From positions 1 through 42,829 of the forward strand of contig NZ_JANUCT010000022.1 in NCBI RefSeq assembly GCF_024808875.1: DNA of 42,829 nucleotides. The letters are read 5' to 3'. Shown piece after piece: positions 17,897 to 27,098 of the stretch. The stretch is from Methylohalomonas lacus. Its GTDB lineage: Bacteria; Pseudomonadota; Gammaproteobacteria; Methylohalomonadales; Methylohalomonadaceae. The stretch's first letter is position 1. Each line of letters starts with the position of its first letter. The notes under the pieces were generated by a model, which made no database searches, was not told the DNA's origin, and saw nothing but the letters and a program-made list of their open reading frames with translations. Both the position numbers and the translations under genes were made by a program.

Positions 17897-19654
17897 GTGA
17901 GTCTGCTCATGGATGCCCTGCGCAAGGCCGAGCAGGAGAAAAAGGCAGCTGCCAAACGCTTGCGCGAACAGCAGGAGACGCAGGAGCATCAGCAGACCGG
18001 CAGCGCCGATTCATCGTTGCAACTTGAAGACATCGGTGCCGAAGATAAAACAGATACTCCCGAAGCCGATACAACGGACAGCAATGATTCGCCACAGTAC
18101 AGCACCTGGCAAGCGCCCAGGACAGAACTTGAGCTGACAGCGCTGGAACGTGCTCAGCCGCTGTCCGCGGCCACGACGACCGAAACTGAAAGCCATCCAG
18201 ACACAACACCCGTTGCCGGTGATGAGACATTGATCGAACTCAATCGGGACGATGTATCGGCGGAGCTGGATCTGGATGTGACGGGACAGGAGTCAGCACC
18301 GGTATCGGCCTTCGCGCATAGTGATGCCGAGTTGTCCCTGGAACCGGACGATAACACGCAGGCTGATGAGCCGGGGAACGAGGCTTTCATAAATACGAAT
18401 GAGCATCTGCGCACAGATTCTGGAATAGAAGGGACAGACAGAAAGGAAGATAATGAAGAAAACGAAGAAGTAACCTATACCGACACATTGCGTGAGGAAC
18501 GTGGTCCAGCCAAAAAGCGTGCCGGCTCTGACTCGCTGAGTTACGAGCAGCTTGATAGCCCGGCTGCGGCACGGCAGGTGTTTGCCGCAAGGCGAACTGC
18601 TTCATCAGCGACGCTGACCATAATCGTACTGGTCTTGCTGATCGTTATCGGCCTGACCGCATCCGGTATCTTCTACTACTACAGTGTCACGCCCATGGTG
18701 CGCGATATCGCTTCACCGCGAGTGGCGGGAGAAATGGAAAGCCGCCAGCGTCCTGCCATGGAACTGATAACCCCGACTGAAGCACCATCGCAGGTAGCAG
18801 CGCTGCCTGAGAGTGGCAGCGCGACGGCGACGACCGAGAGTGTGCCGGAACGTTCCGCAACGGACAGTGAGGATGAGGAAACTGTTACTGAACAAGCTGC
18901 GCTCGACAACACGCCAGAACAGAACGTTACAGCCACAGAACCGCCCGCAGCTGAATCCACGCAGGCAGATGATAGTCGCCTTGCGTCAGCGGCTGAAACA
19001 GCTGAAGCGCCGATCGAGGAGCTTGAGCTGAGCCCTGCATTGCTGAAGATCAGCCGCTCAGAGGGCAGTACGGACGTAAGCCAGACCGTGAATGAGGCCT
19101 ATGCCGCCTACCGGCGTGGTGACCTGGAACAGGCGCAGACGCTCTATCGGCGTGTACTGCGTGACAACCCGGAAGAACGCAATGCCTTGCTGGGCCTCGG
19201 TGCGATCGCGGTACAGCAGGGCCGCTTCGATGCGGCCTATCGCTATTACGCTGATATTCTGCGGCAGAATCCAGCAGACCGTGCTGCCGGTACTGCACTT
19301 ATTTCCATGCAACAGCAAAGTGATCCGGCCAGCAGTGAGGCACGTATAAAGCGCATGCTTGCCGATGAGCCGAATGCCGGTTACCTGCATCAGGCGCTGG
19401 GGAATGTCTATGCGCAGAATCAGCGCTGGCCACAGGCGCAGCAAGCCTATTTCGATGCGTATAGTAATGACAGCGACAACGCGGACTATGCCTATAATCT
19501 GGCGGTCAGTCTTGATCACCTGGGCCAGGCCGACACCGCGCTTGAATACTATGTTCGCGCGCTGGAGCTGGCTACTGACCAGCCGATCAGCTTTACCCGT
19601 CAGTCAGCGCAGGCGCGCATCAATCAAATCAGACAGGCCGGTGATATAAAGTGA
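17897..19654 (+). CDS. mshN: MshN-like TPR protein of the pilus machine
   Basis: 585 residues from a GTG 3 bases after mshL. The opening MSLLMDALRKAEQEKK is conserved in MSHA-type and PEP-CTERM-linked membrane TPR proteins. An acidic, low-complexity cytoplasmic part runs to about 235, a single membrane helix spans about 240-262, a second acidic Ser/Thr/Glu-rich stretch runs to about 375, and a periplasmic TPR domain (about 385-580) contains repeats such as AYRRGDLEQAQTLYRRVL. MshN is thought to link inner-membrane parts to the secretin. It overlaps mshE by 4 bases. Confidence 0.88.
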   Translation: MSLLMDALRKAEQEKKAAAKRLREQQETQEHQQTGSADSSLQLEDIGAEDKTDTPEADTTDSNDSPQYSTWQAPRTELELTALERAQPLSAATTTETESHPDTTPVAGDETLIELNRDDVSAELDLDVTGQESAPVSAFAHSDAELSLEPDDNTQADEPGNEAFINTNEHLRTDSGIEGTDRKEDNEENEEVTYTDTLREERGPAKKRAGSDSLSYEQLDSPAAARQVFAARRTASSATLTIIVLVLLIVIGLTASGIFYYYSVTPMVRDIASPRVAGEMESRQRPAMELITPTEAPSQVAALPESGSATATTESVPERSATDSEDEETVTEQAALDNTPEQNVTATEPPAAESTQADDSRLASAAETAEAPIEELELSPALLKISRSEGSTDVSQTVNEAYAAYRRGDLEQAQTLYRRVLRDNPEERNALLGLGAIAVQQGRFDAAYRYYADILRQNPADRAAGTALISMQQQSDPASSEARIKRMLADEPNAGYLHQALGNVYAQNQRWPQAQQAYFDAYSNDSDNADYAYNLAVSLDHLGQADTALEYYVRALELATDQPISFTRQSAQARINQIRQAGDIK

Positions 19655-21369
19655 CCGCAGGGCCACACAAAAGACCCATGCGCATCGGCGAGATTCTGGT
19701 CCAGAAAGGCGTTACAACGCCGGACCAGGTCAATATCGCCCTGACCGAGCAGAAAAAGAGCAAAGAGCATCTGGGCAAGATACTGGTCAAGCTCGGCTTC
19801 GCCACGGAAGCAATCATCCGCGATGTTCTGGGCGGTGTACTTGGCCAGGAAAGTGTGGACCTATCACATGCCATCATCGATGCCGATGCTGTCAGGCTGA
19901 TTCACCAGGATATTGCCCGGCGTTACCGTGTGTTACCGCTGACCTACGACACCAAGAATGAGCGTCTGACCATTGCCATGGCCGATACATTTGACCTCGT
20001 GGCAATGGACCAGATTGTCGCAGAGGTTGGTGACAGTGTTGAGATCGTTCCCCTGCTTACCGGCGAAGGTGAAATTGAGACCGCCATAGATCGGGCTTAC
20101 GGTTTTGAGCTGTCCGTGGACGGTATTCTGAATGAAATCGAAACCGGCGAGATTGACTACCAGAGCCTGGATGCCGAATCGGACGAGTATAGCCAGCCGG
20201 TGGTCAGACTGGTCAATGCACTGTTGTCCGATGCGGTCAAACGTGATGCCTCGGACATACACTTTGAGCCGGAAGAAGGCTTTCTGCGCTTTCGTTACCG
20301 CATCGATGGTGTATTGCGACAGATTCGCAGCCTGCACAAGAACTACTGGTCGGCACTGGCAGTCAGGCTGAAGGTGATGGCCGGCATGGACATCGCCGAG
20401 ACGCGGGCACCGCAGGACGGCCGTATTTCACTGACGCTGTCCGGCCGTACCGTCGATTTTCGTGTTTCCACGCTACCCACCGTGCATGGTGAGAATATCG
20501 TCCTACGCGTGCTCGATCGCTCACGTGGCATCGTGTCAATGGAAGAGCTGGGCCTGCAGCCGGAGGCCATGGATCTGCTCAAACTGATGGTGGCTCGCCC
20601 CGAGGGCATCATCATGGTGACGGGACCCACCGGCAGCGGCAAGACGACCACACTTTATTCGCTGCTGAATTATCTCAACACGGAATCCGTTAACATCATG
20701 ACCCTGGAGGATCCGGTCGAATACCCGACCTCAATGATTCGCCAGACATCGGTCAATGAATCAATCCGCCTGGATTTTGCCAGTGGTATCCGTTCCATGA
20801 TGCGCCAGGATCCGGACATCATTCTGGTCGGCGAGATTCGCGACGAGGATACCGCCAATATGGCGTTTCGCGCGGCCATGACCGGCCATCAGGTGTTCTC
20901 GACACTGCATACCAACTCCGCCATCGGCGCGATTCCGCGGCTGCTGGATATCGGTATTCTGCCGGACATCCTGTCGGGCAATATCATCGGTATCCTGGCA
21001 CAGCGACTCATTCGACGTCTGTGCGTGAACTGCAAGGAACCCTACGAGATGTCGGAGCTTGAACGCGGCCTGCTGGGCCTGAAGATCAGTGAACGGGAGC
21101 AACCGCTGTACCGGGCAACTGGCTGCAGTAAATGTGAGAACACCGGTTATCGTGGACGTATAGCGCTGATGGAACTGCTGCATTTTGACGCGGACATCGA
21201 CGAGTTGATAGCGCGTCGCGCGACACCAAAGGAAATCCGCAAACTCGCGGTCGCCAAGGGCTTCAGGACACTGGCAGAAGTCGGGGCGGCCCGGGTCATG
21301 GAAGGCGTAACGAGTATCGACGAGGTCAGTCGCGTCGTAGATTTGACCAGCCGGTTGAAGCAGGGCTGA
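19651..21369 (+). CDS. mshE: pilus extension ATPase MshE with MshEN (c-di-GMP) domain
   Basis: 572 residues. A cytoplasmic GspE/PilB-type hexameric ATPase that drives pilin assembly. The N-terminal MshEN domain carries RIGEILVQKG (residues 11-20) then Q26 and LTEQ, and a second LGKILVKLGF block (41-50), fitting the tandem c-di-GMP-binding motif of MshE. The ATPase core has Walker A GPTGSGKT at 325-332, Walker B DPDIILVGEIRDED at 387-400 and the His box STLHT. Zinc-site cysteines are C458, C461, C492 and C495. The GTG start overlaps the mshN stop; M10 is an alternative start. Confidence 0.95.
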   Translation: MTAGPHKRPMRIGEILVQKGVTTPDQVNIALTEQKKSKEHLGKILVKLGFATEAIIRDVLGGVLGQESVDLSHAIIDADAVRLIHQDIARRYRVLPLTYDTKNERLTIAMADTFDLVAMDQIVAEVGDSVEIVPLLTGEGEIETAIDRAYGFELSVDGILNEIETGEIDYQSLDAESDEYSQPVVRLVNALLSDAVKRDASDIHFEPEEGFLRFRYRIDGVLRQIRSLHKNYWSALAVRLKVMAGMDIAETRAPQDGRISLTLSGRTVDFRVSTLPTVHGENIVLRVLDRSRGIVSMEELGLQPEAMDLLKLMVARPEGIIMVTGPTGSGKTTTLYSLLNYLNTESVNIMTLEDPVEYPTSMIRQTSVNESIRLDFASGIRSMMRQDPDIILVGEIRDEDTANMAFRAAMTGHQVFSTLHTNSAIGAIPRLLDIGILPDILSGNIIGILAQRLIRRLCVNCKEPYEMSELERGLLGLKISEREQPLYRATGCSKCENTGYRGRIALMELLHFDADIDELIARRATPKEIRKLAVAKGFRTLAEVGAARVMEGVTSIDEVSRVVDLTSRLKQG

Positions 21370-21382
21370 GCGGATATCTTTC

Positions 21383-22588
21383 ATGGCTACCTTCCAATAT
21401 AAAGCAATGGATGGCCAGGGCCGTTTTCATAACGGTCGTATGGAGGCAGTCAATAGTGCCGATCTGGAAGGCCGCCTCGGCAAGATGGGCCTGGACCTGG
21501 TTAATTTTCGCGACATCAGCAAGCAGGCGCGCCGGCGTGCCGGCTATGGCGTCAAGCGTCGCGACCTGATCGTGTTTTGTTTCCATATGGAACAGACCGC
21601 CCGTTCCGGCGTGCCCATGCTCGAGAGTCTTCAGGACCTGCGTGACAGCGTGGACAACCCCCGCTTCAGAGAAGTTATTTCGTCGATGATGGAATCCATC
21701 GAGGGCGGCAAGACATTATCCCAGGCCATGCAGGATTTTCCCGCAGTCTTTTCCTCTGTATTTGCAAACCTGGTCAAGGCCGGCGAGCAAAGCGGCGAAA
21801 TGAGTGAGGTGTTCCGTAGCTTGTCAGAAAACTTGAAATGGCAGGATGAACAGGCTTCCTATGTAAAAAAACTTCTAATGTACCCGGCCTTTGTCGCCAC
21901 GGTTGTTATATCGGTGGTGTTTTTCCTGATGAGTTACCTGGTCCCGGAACTGCTCAGGTTTATCCAGACCATGGGCCAGGAGTTACCGATGCATACCAGG
22001 GTGCTTATTGCCGTTTCCGGTGTGTTCAGCCAGTACTGGTATATCATTCTGGGTCTACCGATTATCGCCGCGATCGCAATCGGTTTTGCCGTGCAGAGCA
22101 ATCCCAGGGCGCGATATCAATACGATCGTATAAAATTGAAACTCCCCATCATAGGGCCGATTTATGAAAAAATAATTCTGACCCGCTTGATCAATTTCTT
22201 CGCCATGATGTATTCGGCCGGAATCAGCATCATAGATTGTTTGCGCACCAGCGAAGCGATAGCCGGCAACAAGGTGCTTGAAGAGACTATGCATACAGTC
22301 GGCCAGTCCATTGCAGATGGCCATAGTCTCAGTGAAAGCTTCGCCATGACAAATACCTTCCCACCACTCGTTCTTAGGATGATTCGGGTTGGTGAGAATA
22401 CCGGTGCACTGGAAAGCTCTCTGCTTAATGTCAGCTATTTCTATACACGTGATGTGCGTGAATCGATTGAAAAACTACAGTCTATGGTAGAACCCGGCAT
22501 GACAATCGTGCTTGGTTCCATTATCGCCTGGGTGATGTTCTCCGTGCTTGGTCCAATTTATGATCTCATCACTAAAGTCCAGATTTGA
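21383..22588 (+). CDS. mshG: pilus inner-membrane platform protein MshG
   Basis: 401 residues, the standard length of the GspF/PilC family. Two cytoplasmic T2SSF helical bundles are separated by membrane segments at about 171-190, 218-237 and 372-396. Motifs typical of the family include ARSGVPMLESLQDL, FANLVKAGEQSGEM and RMIRVGENTGALE. It forms the rotor-like platform driven by MshE. It lies 13 bases after mshE and overlaps the next gene. Confidence 0.95.
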   Translation: MATFQYKAMDGQGRFHNGRMEAVNSADLEGRLGKMGLDLVNFRDISKQARRRAGYGVKRRDLIVFCFHMEQTARSGVPMLESLQDLRDSVDNPRFREVISSMMESIEGGKTLSQAMQDFPAVFSSVFANLVKAGEQSGEMSEVFRSLSENLKWQDEQASYVKKLLMYPAFVATVVISVVFFLMSYLVPELLRFIQTMGQELPMHTRVLIAVSGVFSQYWYIILGLPIIAAIAIGFAVQSNPRARYQYDRIKLKLPIIGPIYEKIILTRLINFFAMMYSAGISIIDCLRTSEAIAGNKVLEETMHTVGQSIADGHSLSESFAMTNTFPPLVLRMIRVGENTGALESSLLNVSYFYTRDVRESIEKLQSMVEPGMTIVLGSIIAWVMFSVLGPIYDLITKVQI

Positions 22589-24146
22589 CCTGCTCCAGCG
22601 TCGGGCGCTATTTATCACGGCGGGACGTGCGCGTGTGTATCACTGGAATGGCGGTTCCCTGGACGGTATCTATACCTTCGATACATCCGAGCAGGGACTG
22701 AGCCTTTTTGAAGAGTATTTGAATGAGAACGCTGCTGATCCTGTCTATTTGCTGACTGATGTCGCCGAGGAAGAATTCCGCCTGGACTCCATCCCCCATG
22801 TCATGGGGGGTGACAGGAAGGCACTGCTGAACAGAAAGAAGGCAAAGCTGTTTCGAAATATCAGATATAGCTATTGCGAGGTTCAGGGACGTGAGACGGA
22901 AGGCCGGCGCGATGATCGGGTCGTGTTTTCCGCGCTGACTGACGATGAATTCCTACGCCCGTGGCTCAGACGTCTCGAGGCCAGAAAGGTGCCCGTTGCC
23001 GGTATCTATTCAGTTGCCCTGCTGTCAAAACAGCTTCTGAAATCACTCGGCTATGGTGCCGGGCCGGCCTTGATCGTATCTCTACAGCGTAATGCGGGAC
23101 TGCGTGAGTCGTTTTTCCAGAATGGTGACTTCAAATTCAGCCGACTCGTGCGCCTGCCGCGCTATGGCACCGAGTCCTATGCACCGGTCATAGCCGATGA
23201 AATGGAAAAGATGCTGCGCTACCTTCGCAGCATGCGCCAGATTAACCATGATTCACTGGTCCAGGTCTATCTGCTGGCGGACGAGAAGTTGCATGCTGAG
23301 CTTGAGCCGGCCTGCAGAGACAAGGTTGGCGTCAGCTATAATCAGATCACGCTACGGGATATTGCCGGAAAACTTGGCCTGAAAGCAGATTTTGTCGATC
23401 CCTTTTCTGAATCGGTATTTGTATATCTTCTACTGAAAAACCGCAGTGGCAATATATACGCCGGTGAGCAGGAAACACGCTACTTTACGCTGAGGCGTCT
23501 GCGACATTGCCTGCTCGGCTCAAGCCTTTTTCTCTTGCTGGGCAGTTTCATCTGGAGTGGTCTGGCGTTTATAGAAGGGGTGACACTGAAGCAGGAGACC
23601 GTCAGTGCCCGGGCCAAGACAGAATTTTATGGTGAGCGATATGATATGGCGCGCGAGCGACTGCCGAATATTCCGGTGGAGCCGGAAGACCTGAAAACGG
23701 CGGTTCAGGTTGTTGAAGGCATGGCAGATTACAAGGCTTCGCCCTTGCCATTGATGCGGACACTAAGTCGCAGTATGGATGAGTTTCCCGATATCCAGAT
23801 TGATGCCATAAAATGGCTGGCGAGCATGGATCCGAATGCCGATCCGGCTGGCAATGCGAGCCGAGAAGCGTCTGCATTAAGCGCGAACAGTGACTATATT
23901 TATTACCAGGTGGCACGGGTAAGCGGCTCCCTGGCGCCTTTTGATGGTAGCTATCGACGTGCCATTGAACTGGTTAACCGGCTGGCTGAGGATATCCGTA
24001 CGCAACCTGGTGTTTACGATGTCAAGATACTGACTCTACCGCTGGATGTCAGCCCCGAGGCAAGGTTGCAGGGGACAGGAGATATGGTCCGCGGGGAAGC
24101 CGGGTTTTCACTAAAAATCGTCCAGGGAATCACCGATGAAACGTGA
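22560..24146 (+). CDS. bitopic pilus assembly protein, GspL/PilM-PilN-like
   Basis: 528 residues from the ATG at 22560 (a TTG at 22548 is a longer option), overlapping the mshG end by 29 bases. A large cytoplasmic part (1-316) has the size and position of the actin-like PilM/GspL fold. A single membrane helix lies at about 317-340, followed by a periplasmic part with PilN-like character. In MSHA loci this role is filled by MshI (PilM-like) and partners; here both halves appear as one chain, as in GspL. Sequence similarity alone is weak, so the call rests mainly on layout and neighbours. Confidence 0.7.
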   Translation: MISSLKSRFDLLQRRALFITAGRARVYHWNGGSLDGIYTFDTSEQGLSLFEEYLNENAADPVYLLTDVAEEEFRLDSIPHVMGGDRKALLNRKKAKLFRNIRYSYCEVQGRETEGRRDDRVVFSALTDDEFLRPWLRRLEARKVPVAGIYSVALLSKQLLKSLGYGAGPALIVSLQRNAGLRESFFQNGDFKFSRLVRLPRYGTESYAPVIADEMEKMLRYLRSMRQINHDSLVQVYLLADEKLHAELEPACRDKVGVSYNQITLRDIAGKLGLKADFVDPFSESVFVYLLLKNRSGNIYAGEQETRYFTLRRLRHCLLGSSLFLLLGSFIWSGLAFIEGVTLKQETVSARAKTEFYGERYDMARERLPNIPVEPEDLKTAVQVVEGMADYKASPLPLMRTLSRSMDEFPDIQIDAIKWLASMDPNADPAGNASREASALSANSDYIYYQVARVSGSLAPFDGSYRRAIELVNRLAEDIRTQPGVYDVKILTLPLDVSPEARLQGTGDMVRGEAGFSLKIVQGITDET

Positions 24147-24756
24147 AAATATAGACTGGTCCGTTCTGCGTGGTGCCTTGACGATTTTTCTTATTGTGCT
24201 TGCGCTATCAGTCGCCATTGGCATATCAGCCTACTCTTTCAATCTTGCGATGGAACGCGAGTATCGCAGTGCCCAGGCCGAATTTAGCCGGATAACTGAT
24301 CGCTATCTCAAGGTTGACGAACAGGAAATCCTTATACGGGATTACTATCCCCGCTTTGTCGATCTTTACCAGCAGGGTGTAGTTGGCGGAGAGCGAAGGC
24401 TGGACTGGCTCGAATCCCTTCAGCAGGTCACAGACAACCTGAAAATACCCGGGCTACGTTATGAAATCGAATCACAGCAGCAAAGCCGAAACCAATGGCC
24501 AATCAATACAGGCAAGTTTCAAATCTACAGCAGTAATATGAAAATAAGCCTCGAAATGCCTCACGAAGTCGATTTGCTGCGTCTATTCGACAGGTTGGAA
24601 CAGAGAAAAGCGGGTTTTTTCTCGGCATCTGACTGCGAGCTGAGCCGGCGCTCGCCTGAGATCGACCTGTCACCAACAACAACCAATGTGAGTGCCAGCT
24701 GTAATATAATGTGGTATAGCCTGAAATTGAGTAATGGCGAAGAGATAAAAATCTGA
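24136..24756 (+). CDS. bitopic pilus assembly protein, GspM/PilO/MshJ-like
   Basis: 206 residues. A short cytoplasmic N-terminus, a membrane helix at about 12-33 (TIFLIVLALSVAIGISAYSF), a helical, probably coiled-coil stretch to about 100, then a small periplasmic domain. This is the plan of PilO, GspM and MshJ, which pair with the PilN/GspL-like partner. It overlaps the previous gene by 11 bases, and its TGA overlaps the next ATG, so translation is probably coupled across all three. Confidence 0.7.
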   Translation: MKRENIDWSVLRGALTIFLIVLALSVAIGISAYSFNLAMEREYRSAQAEFSRITDRYLKVDEQEILIRDYYPRFVDLYQQGVVGGERRLDWLESLQQVTDNLKIPGLRYEIESQQQSRNQWPINTGKFQIYSSNMKISLEMPHEVDLLRLFDRLEQRKAGFFSASDCELSRRSPEIDLSPTTTNVSASCNIMWYSLKLSNGEEIKI

Positions 24757-25226
24757 TGTCGACGCGTCTGATCTATTGCCCGCTCATGATTCTGCTATTA
24801 ACGCTGGCAGGAACATTGCAAGCCCGTGAAGATGACTATTTCGGCCGTCTGTTCACATCTCCGGAGCAACGGGACAGGATTGATACTATCCGTTATGCGA
24901 CAGAACCGGAGCCTGAAGAGATAGCCGTCATAGAGCCAGAACCTGAGCCAGAACAGCAGGAAATCCCGCCCAATATCAGTCTGCGGGGGATGATCCGTGG
25001 CGGCGACGGCGAACCCGTCTACTGGATCAACGACTCTAACAGCATGCAGGCGGATTTCATGCAGGACAGCATAACGGTCCTGCCCGGCAATGAGGGCAGC
25101 CGCGAGATCCTGATCCGTCTGCCCGATGACCGGATCATCCCCCTGCAGGTAGGCGAGAGCTATATCCCAGATTCAGAGAAAACTCCACAGACGGAATTGC
25201 AGCGCGTGGAAACACGCAACCGTTAG
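24756..25226 (+). CDS. periplasmic pilus protein, MshK/PilP-like
   Basis: 156 residues. A signal peptide (MILLLTLAGTLQA, cleavage around residue 23-24), then an acidic proline/glutamate-rich stretch (EPEPEPEQQEI), then a compact beta-rich segment PNISLRGMIRGGDGEPVYW and following bases that resembles the C-terminal domain of MshK/PilP/GspC-type proteins, which touch the secretin. TGATG overlap with the previous gene supports an operon. The family call is by position and outline rather than a strong motif. Confidence 0.65.
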   Translation: MSTRLIYCPLMILLLTLAGTLQAREDDYFGRLFTSPEQRDRIDTIRYATEPEPEEIAVIEPEPEPEQQEIPPNISLRGMIRGGDGEPVYWINDSNSMQADFMQDSITVLPGNEGSREILIRLPDDRIIPLQVGESYIPDSEKTPQTELQRVETRNR

Positions 25227-25228
25227 CC

Positions 25229-27067
25229 ATGTGCCGAGGAACTGCCGCCCGTCAGAGAGGTGCCGCATTACTGGCACTGATACTCCTGATTGTCGCCGGT
25301 TCGGCCTGGATGCTGCTTGAGAATCTCAATGCCACCGCTATCCAGAACCAGCGAGATGAACATGATGCCCGTGTCCTCGCTGAAGCCAAGGACGCACTGA
25401 TAGCGTACGCTCTAACGCACAGTGATATTAATTCAGCTGGCGAATTCGGCTTTTTGCCGTGTCCGGATACAGGTGTTGATGCATTGGATGAGGGAATATC
25501 ACACTGGCATTGTGGTATGGGGGATGAAAAGTACAAAAATGTATTAGGTAAGCTACCATGGAAAAGTCTGGGTACGCAGACTCTCAGGGATTCCTCAGGA
25601 GAATGCCTTTGGTACTTAGTTTCTGGACAATATAAAAATGGCGCAAAACAGGGAGATCTACTTAATTCAGATACGAATGGAAGCTTCGAAATCTATTCCA
25701 GCAGTGATGGAGATCTAATTGTCGGTGCGGGCCCGGACGATAAATACGAAAATAGACCAGTCGCGGTCATTATTGCACCAGGTGAACCAGTAGGCGAACA
25801 GAACCGCACCGAAACGGATCCGGACGACACGCCAGAGTGCGGAGGGAATTACGATCCGGAAAATTATCTGGACGATTGGAGCTTCGGTAGTGATCCTGGG
25901 GATGTCGAGAATTTTTCAGTTGCTGCCGAGGATGATATCGACATCCTTGTTTCTGGTGGCAAGTCGAATAAAGAAATAATCAATGACAAGTTGGTAATAA
26001 TAACCAAGGGAGATATCTGGCAAGCTGTAAACAAACGGAAAGATATTGATTATCAGGACCATCCTGATGCCGCTGAATTCAAGCGTCTAACAGCCTGGGT
26101 GTCGGGCTGTTTAGCAGAATACGCAGAAGAGACCGGCAGCGATCCGGCAAATAATAGTCTTCCATATCCAGCCGCGCCCAATCTAATCAACGATATTGAT
26201 ATAAGAGATTATCGCGATAATGCTTTATATCGTTCAATCGATCCCGCTGCTTTGGATGATTACTATGTAGATTCCTATTCGAATGCACCACTCTTCGGCC
26301 GTTTACCATATGATATAAAAAACAGCTCTGATATCAAGCAGATGTCGATGTCTGATAATAGTTATATAGGAAATTGTGATTTAAGTGATTCCGACCTGGT
26401 AGAAGATGAGGTAAAGGAAGGTAATGAAAAGTACAGAAAAATGTGGCAGAACTGGAAAGATCATTTCTTCTATATGGTAGCTGATCTGTATTCACCGAAA
26501 AGCACATGGGAAAGAGTCCCTGACCCTGACAATGCGATGACCGATTTCTGTGATTCGCTGCCCAGAGCTGACTGGCCTTTATGGTGGAACGATTTTCTAG
26601 AGGGTTATTGTGACTATTATTTTGATAATAATCCATCGGCAACGATTCCGCGCACATGTGGATCGGAGAATTGCATAAGTGTTGATGATAATTCAGGACC
26701 CTATTTTGCTGCTGTAATTGTTTTCTCGGGCAAACCCCACAAATACGGTAGCTGTAATATTGATCCGGATGGTGTTGGTCTGTATGTAGCACAGCGAAGA
26801 TACAATATCAGTTATGATTTGGAAAAATCGGAAAGCAACGATGACAGAAGACGTGTATGCAATTATCTCGAAGTCCCTAATCTACCGATTCTGGTCAATT
26901 GGCAGAACGAACGTATAACCTATTTAGATACAATCGGAGATGATTCAATTGTTCTGCAGACTCCAGCTGTCCTATACGATGAGGAACATAATGATATTTT
27001 TTATTGTCTGCATGCATCTCCGGAGCCCGGTGTTACAAGAATAACAGACATAACCGAGTGTTTCTGA
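25229..27067 (+). CDS. very large pilin-like protein (GspK/PilX type), possible pilus-tip component
   Basis: 612 residues, far longer than ordinary pilins. The N-terminus has a prepilin-type site, RQRG followed by AALLALILLIVAGSAW. It lacks the glutamate at mature position 5, as in GspK and PilX, which start or cap the fibre. The next part (about 45-140: AKDALIAYAL, FLPCPD, LPWKSLGTQTLRDSSGECLW) is a domain I recall from proteobacterial pilin-like proteins. The remaining 450 residues are acidic, rich in D, N, Y and paired cysteines, and unlike anything I recognise. Base composition falls from about 57% to about 33-48% GC after residue 68. It starts 2 bases after the previous gene. Confidence 0.75.
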   Translation: MCRGTAARQRGAALLALILLIVAGSAWMLLENLNATAIQNQRDEHDARVLAEAKDALIAYALTHSDINSAGEFGFLPCPDTGVDALDEGISHWHCGMGDEKYKNVLGKLPWKSLGTQTLRDSSGECLWYLVSGQYKNGAKQGDLLNSDTNGSFEIYSSSDGDLIVGAGPDDKYENRPVAVIIAPGEPVGEQNRTETDPDDTPECGGNYDPENYLDDWSFGSDPGDVENFSVAAEDDIDILVSGGKSNKEIINDKLVIITKGDIWQAVNKRKDIDYQDHPDAAEFKRLTAWVSGCLAEYAEETGSDPANNSLPYPAAPNLINDIDIRDYRDNALYRSIDPAALDDYYVDSYSNAPLFGRLPYDIKNSSDIKQMSMSDNSYIGNCDLSDSDLVEDEVKEGNEKYRKMWQNWKDHFFYMVADLYSPKSTWERVPDPDNAMTDFCDSLPRADWPLWWNDFLEGYCDYYFDNNPSATIPRTCGSENCISVDDNSGPYFAAVIVFSGKPHKYGSCNIDPDGVGLYVAQRRYNISYDLEKSESNDDRRRVCNYLEVPNLPILVNWQNERITYLDTIGDDSIVLQTPAVLYDEEHNDIFYCLHASPEPGVTRITDITECF

Positions 27068-27098
27068 TTGGCTAAGAAAAATGTACGGACTTAAGGTT

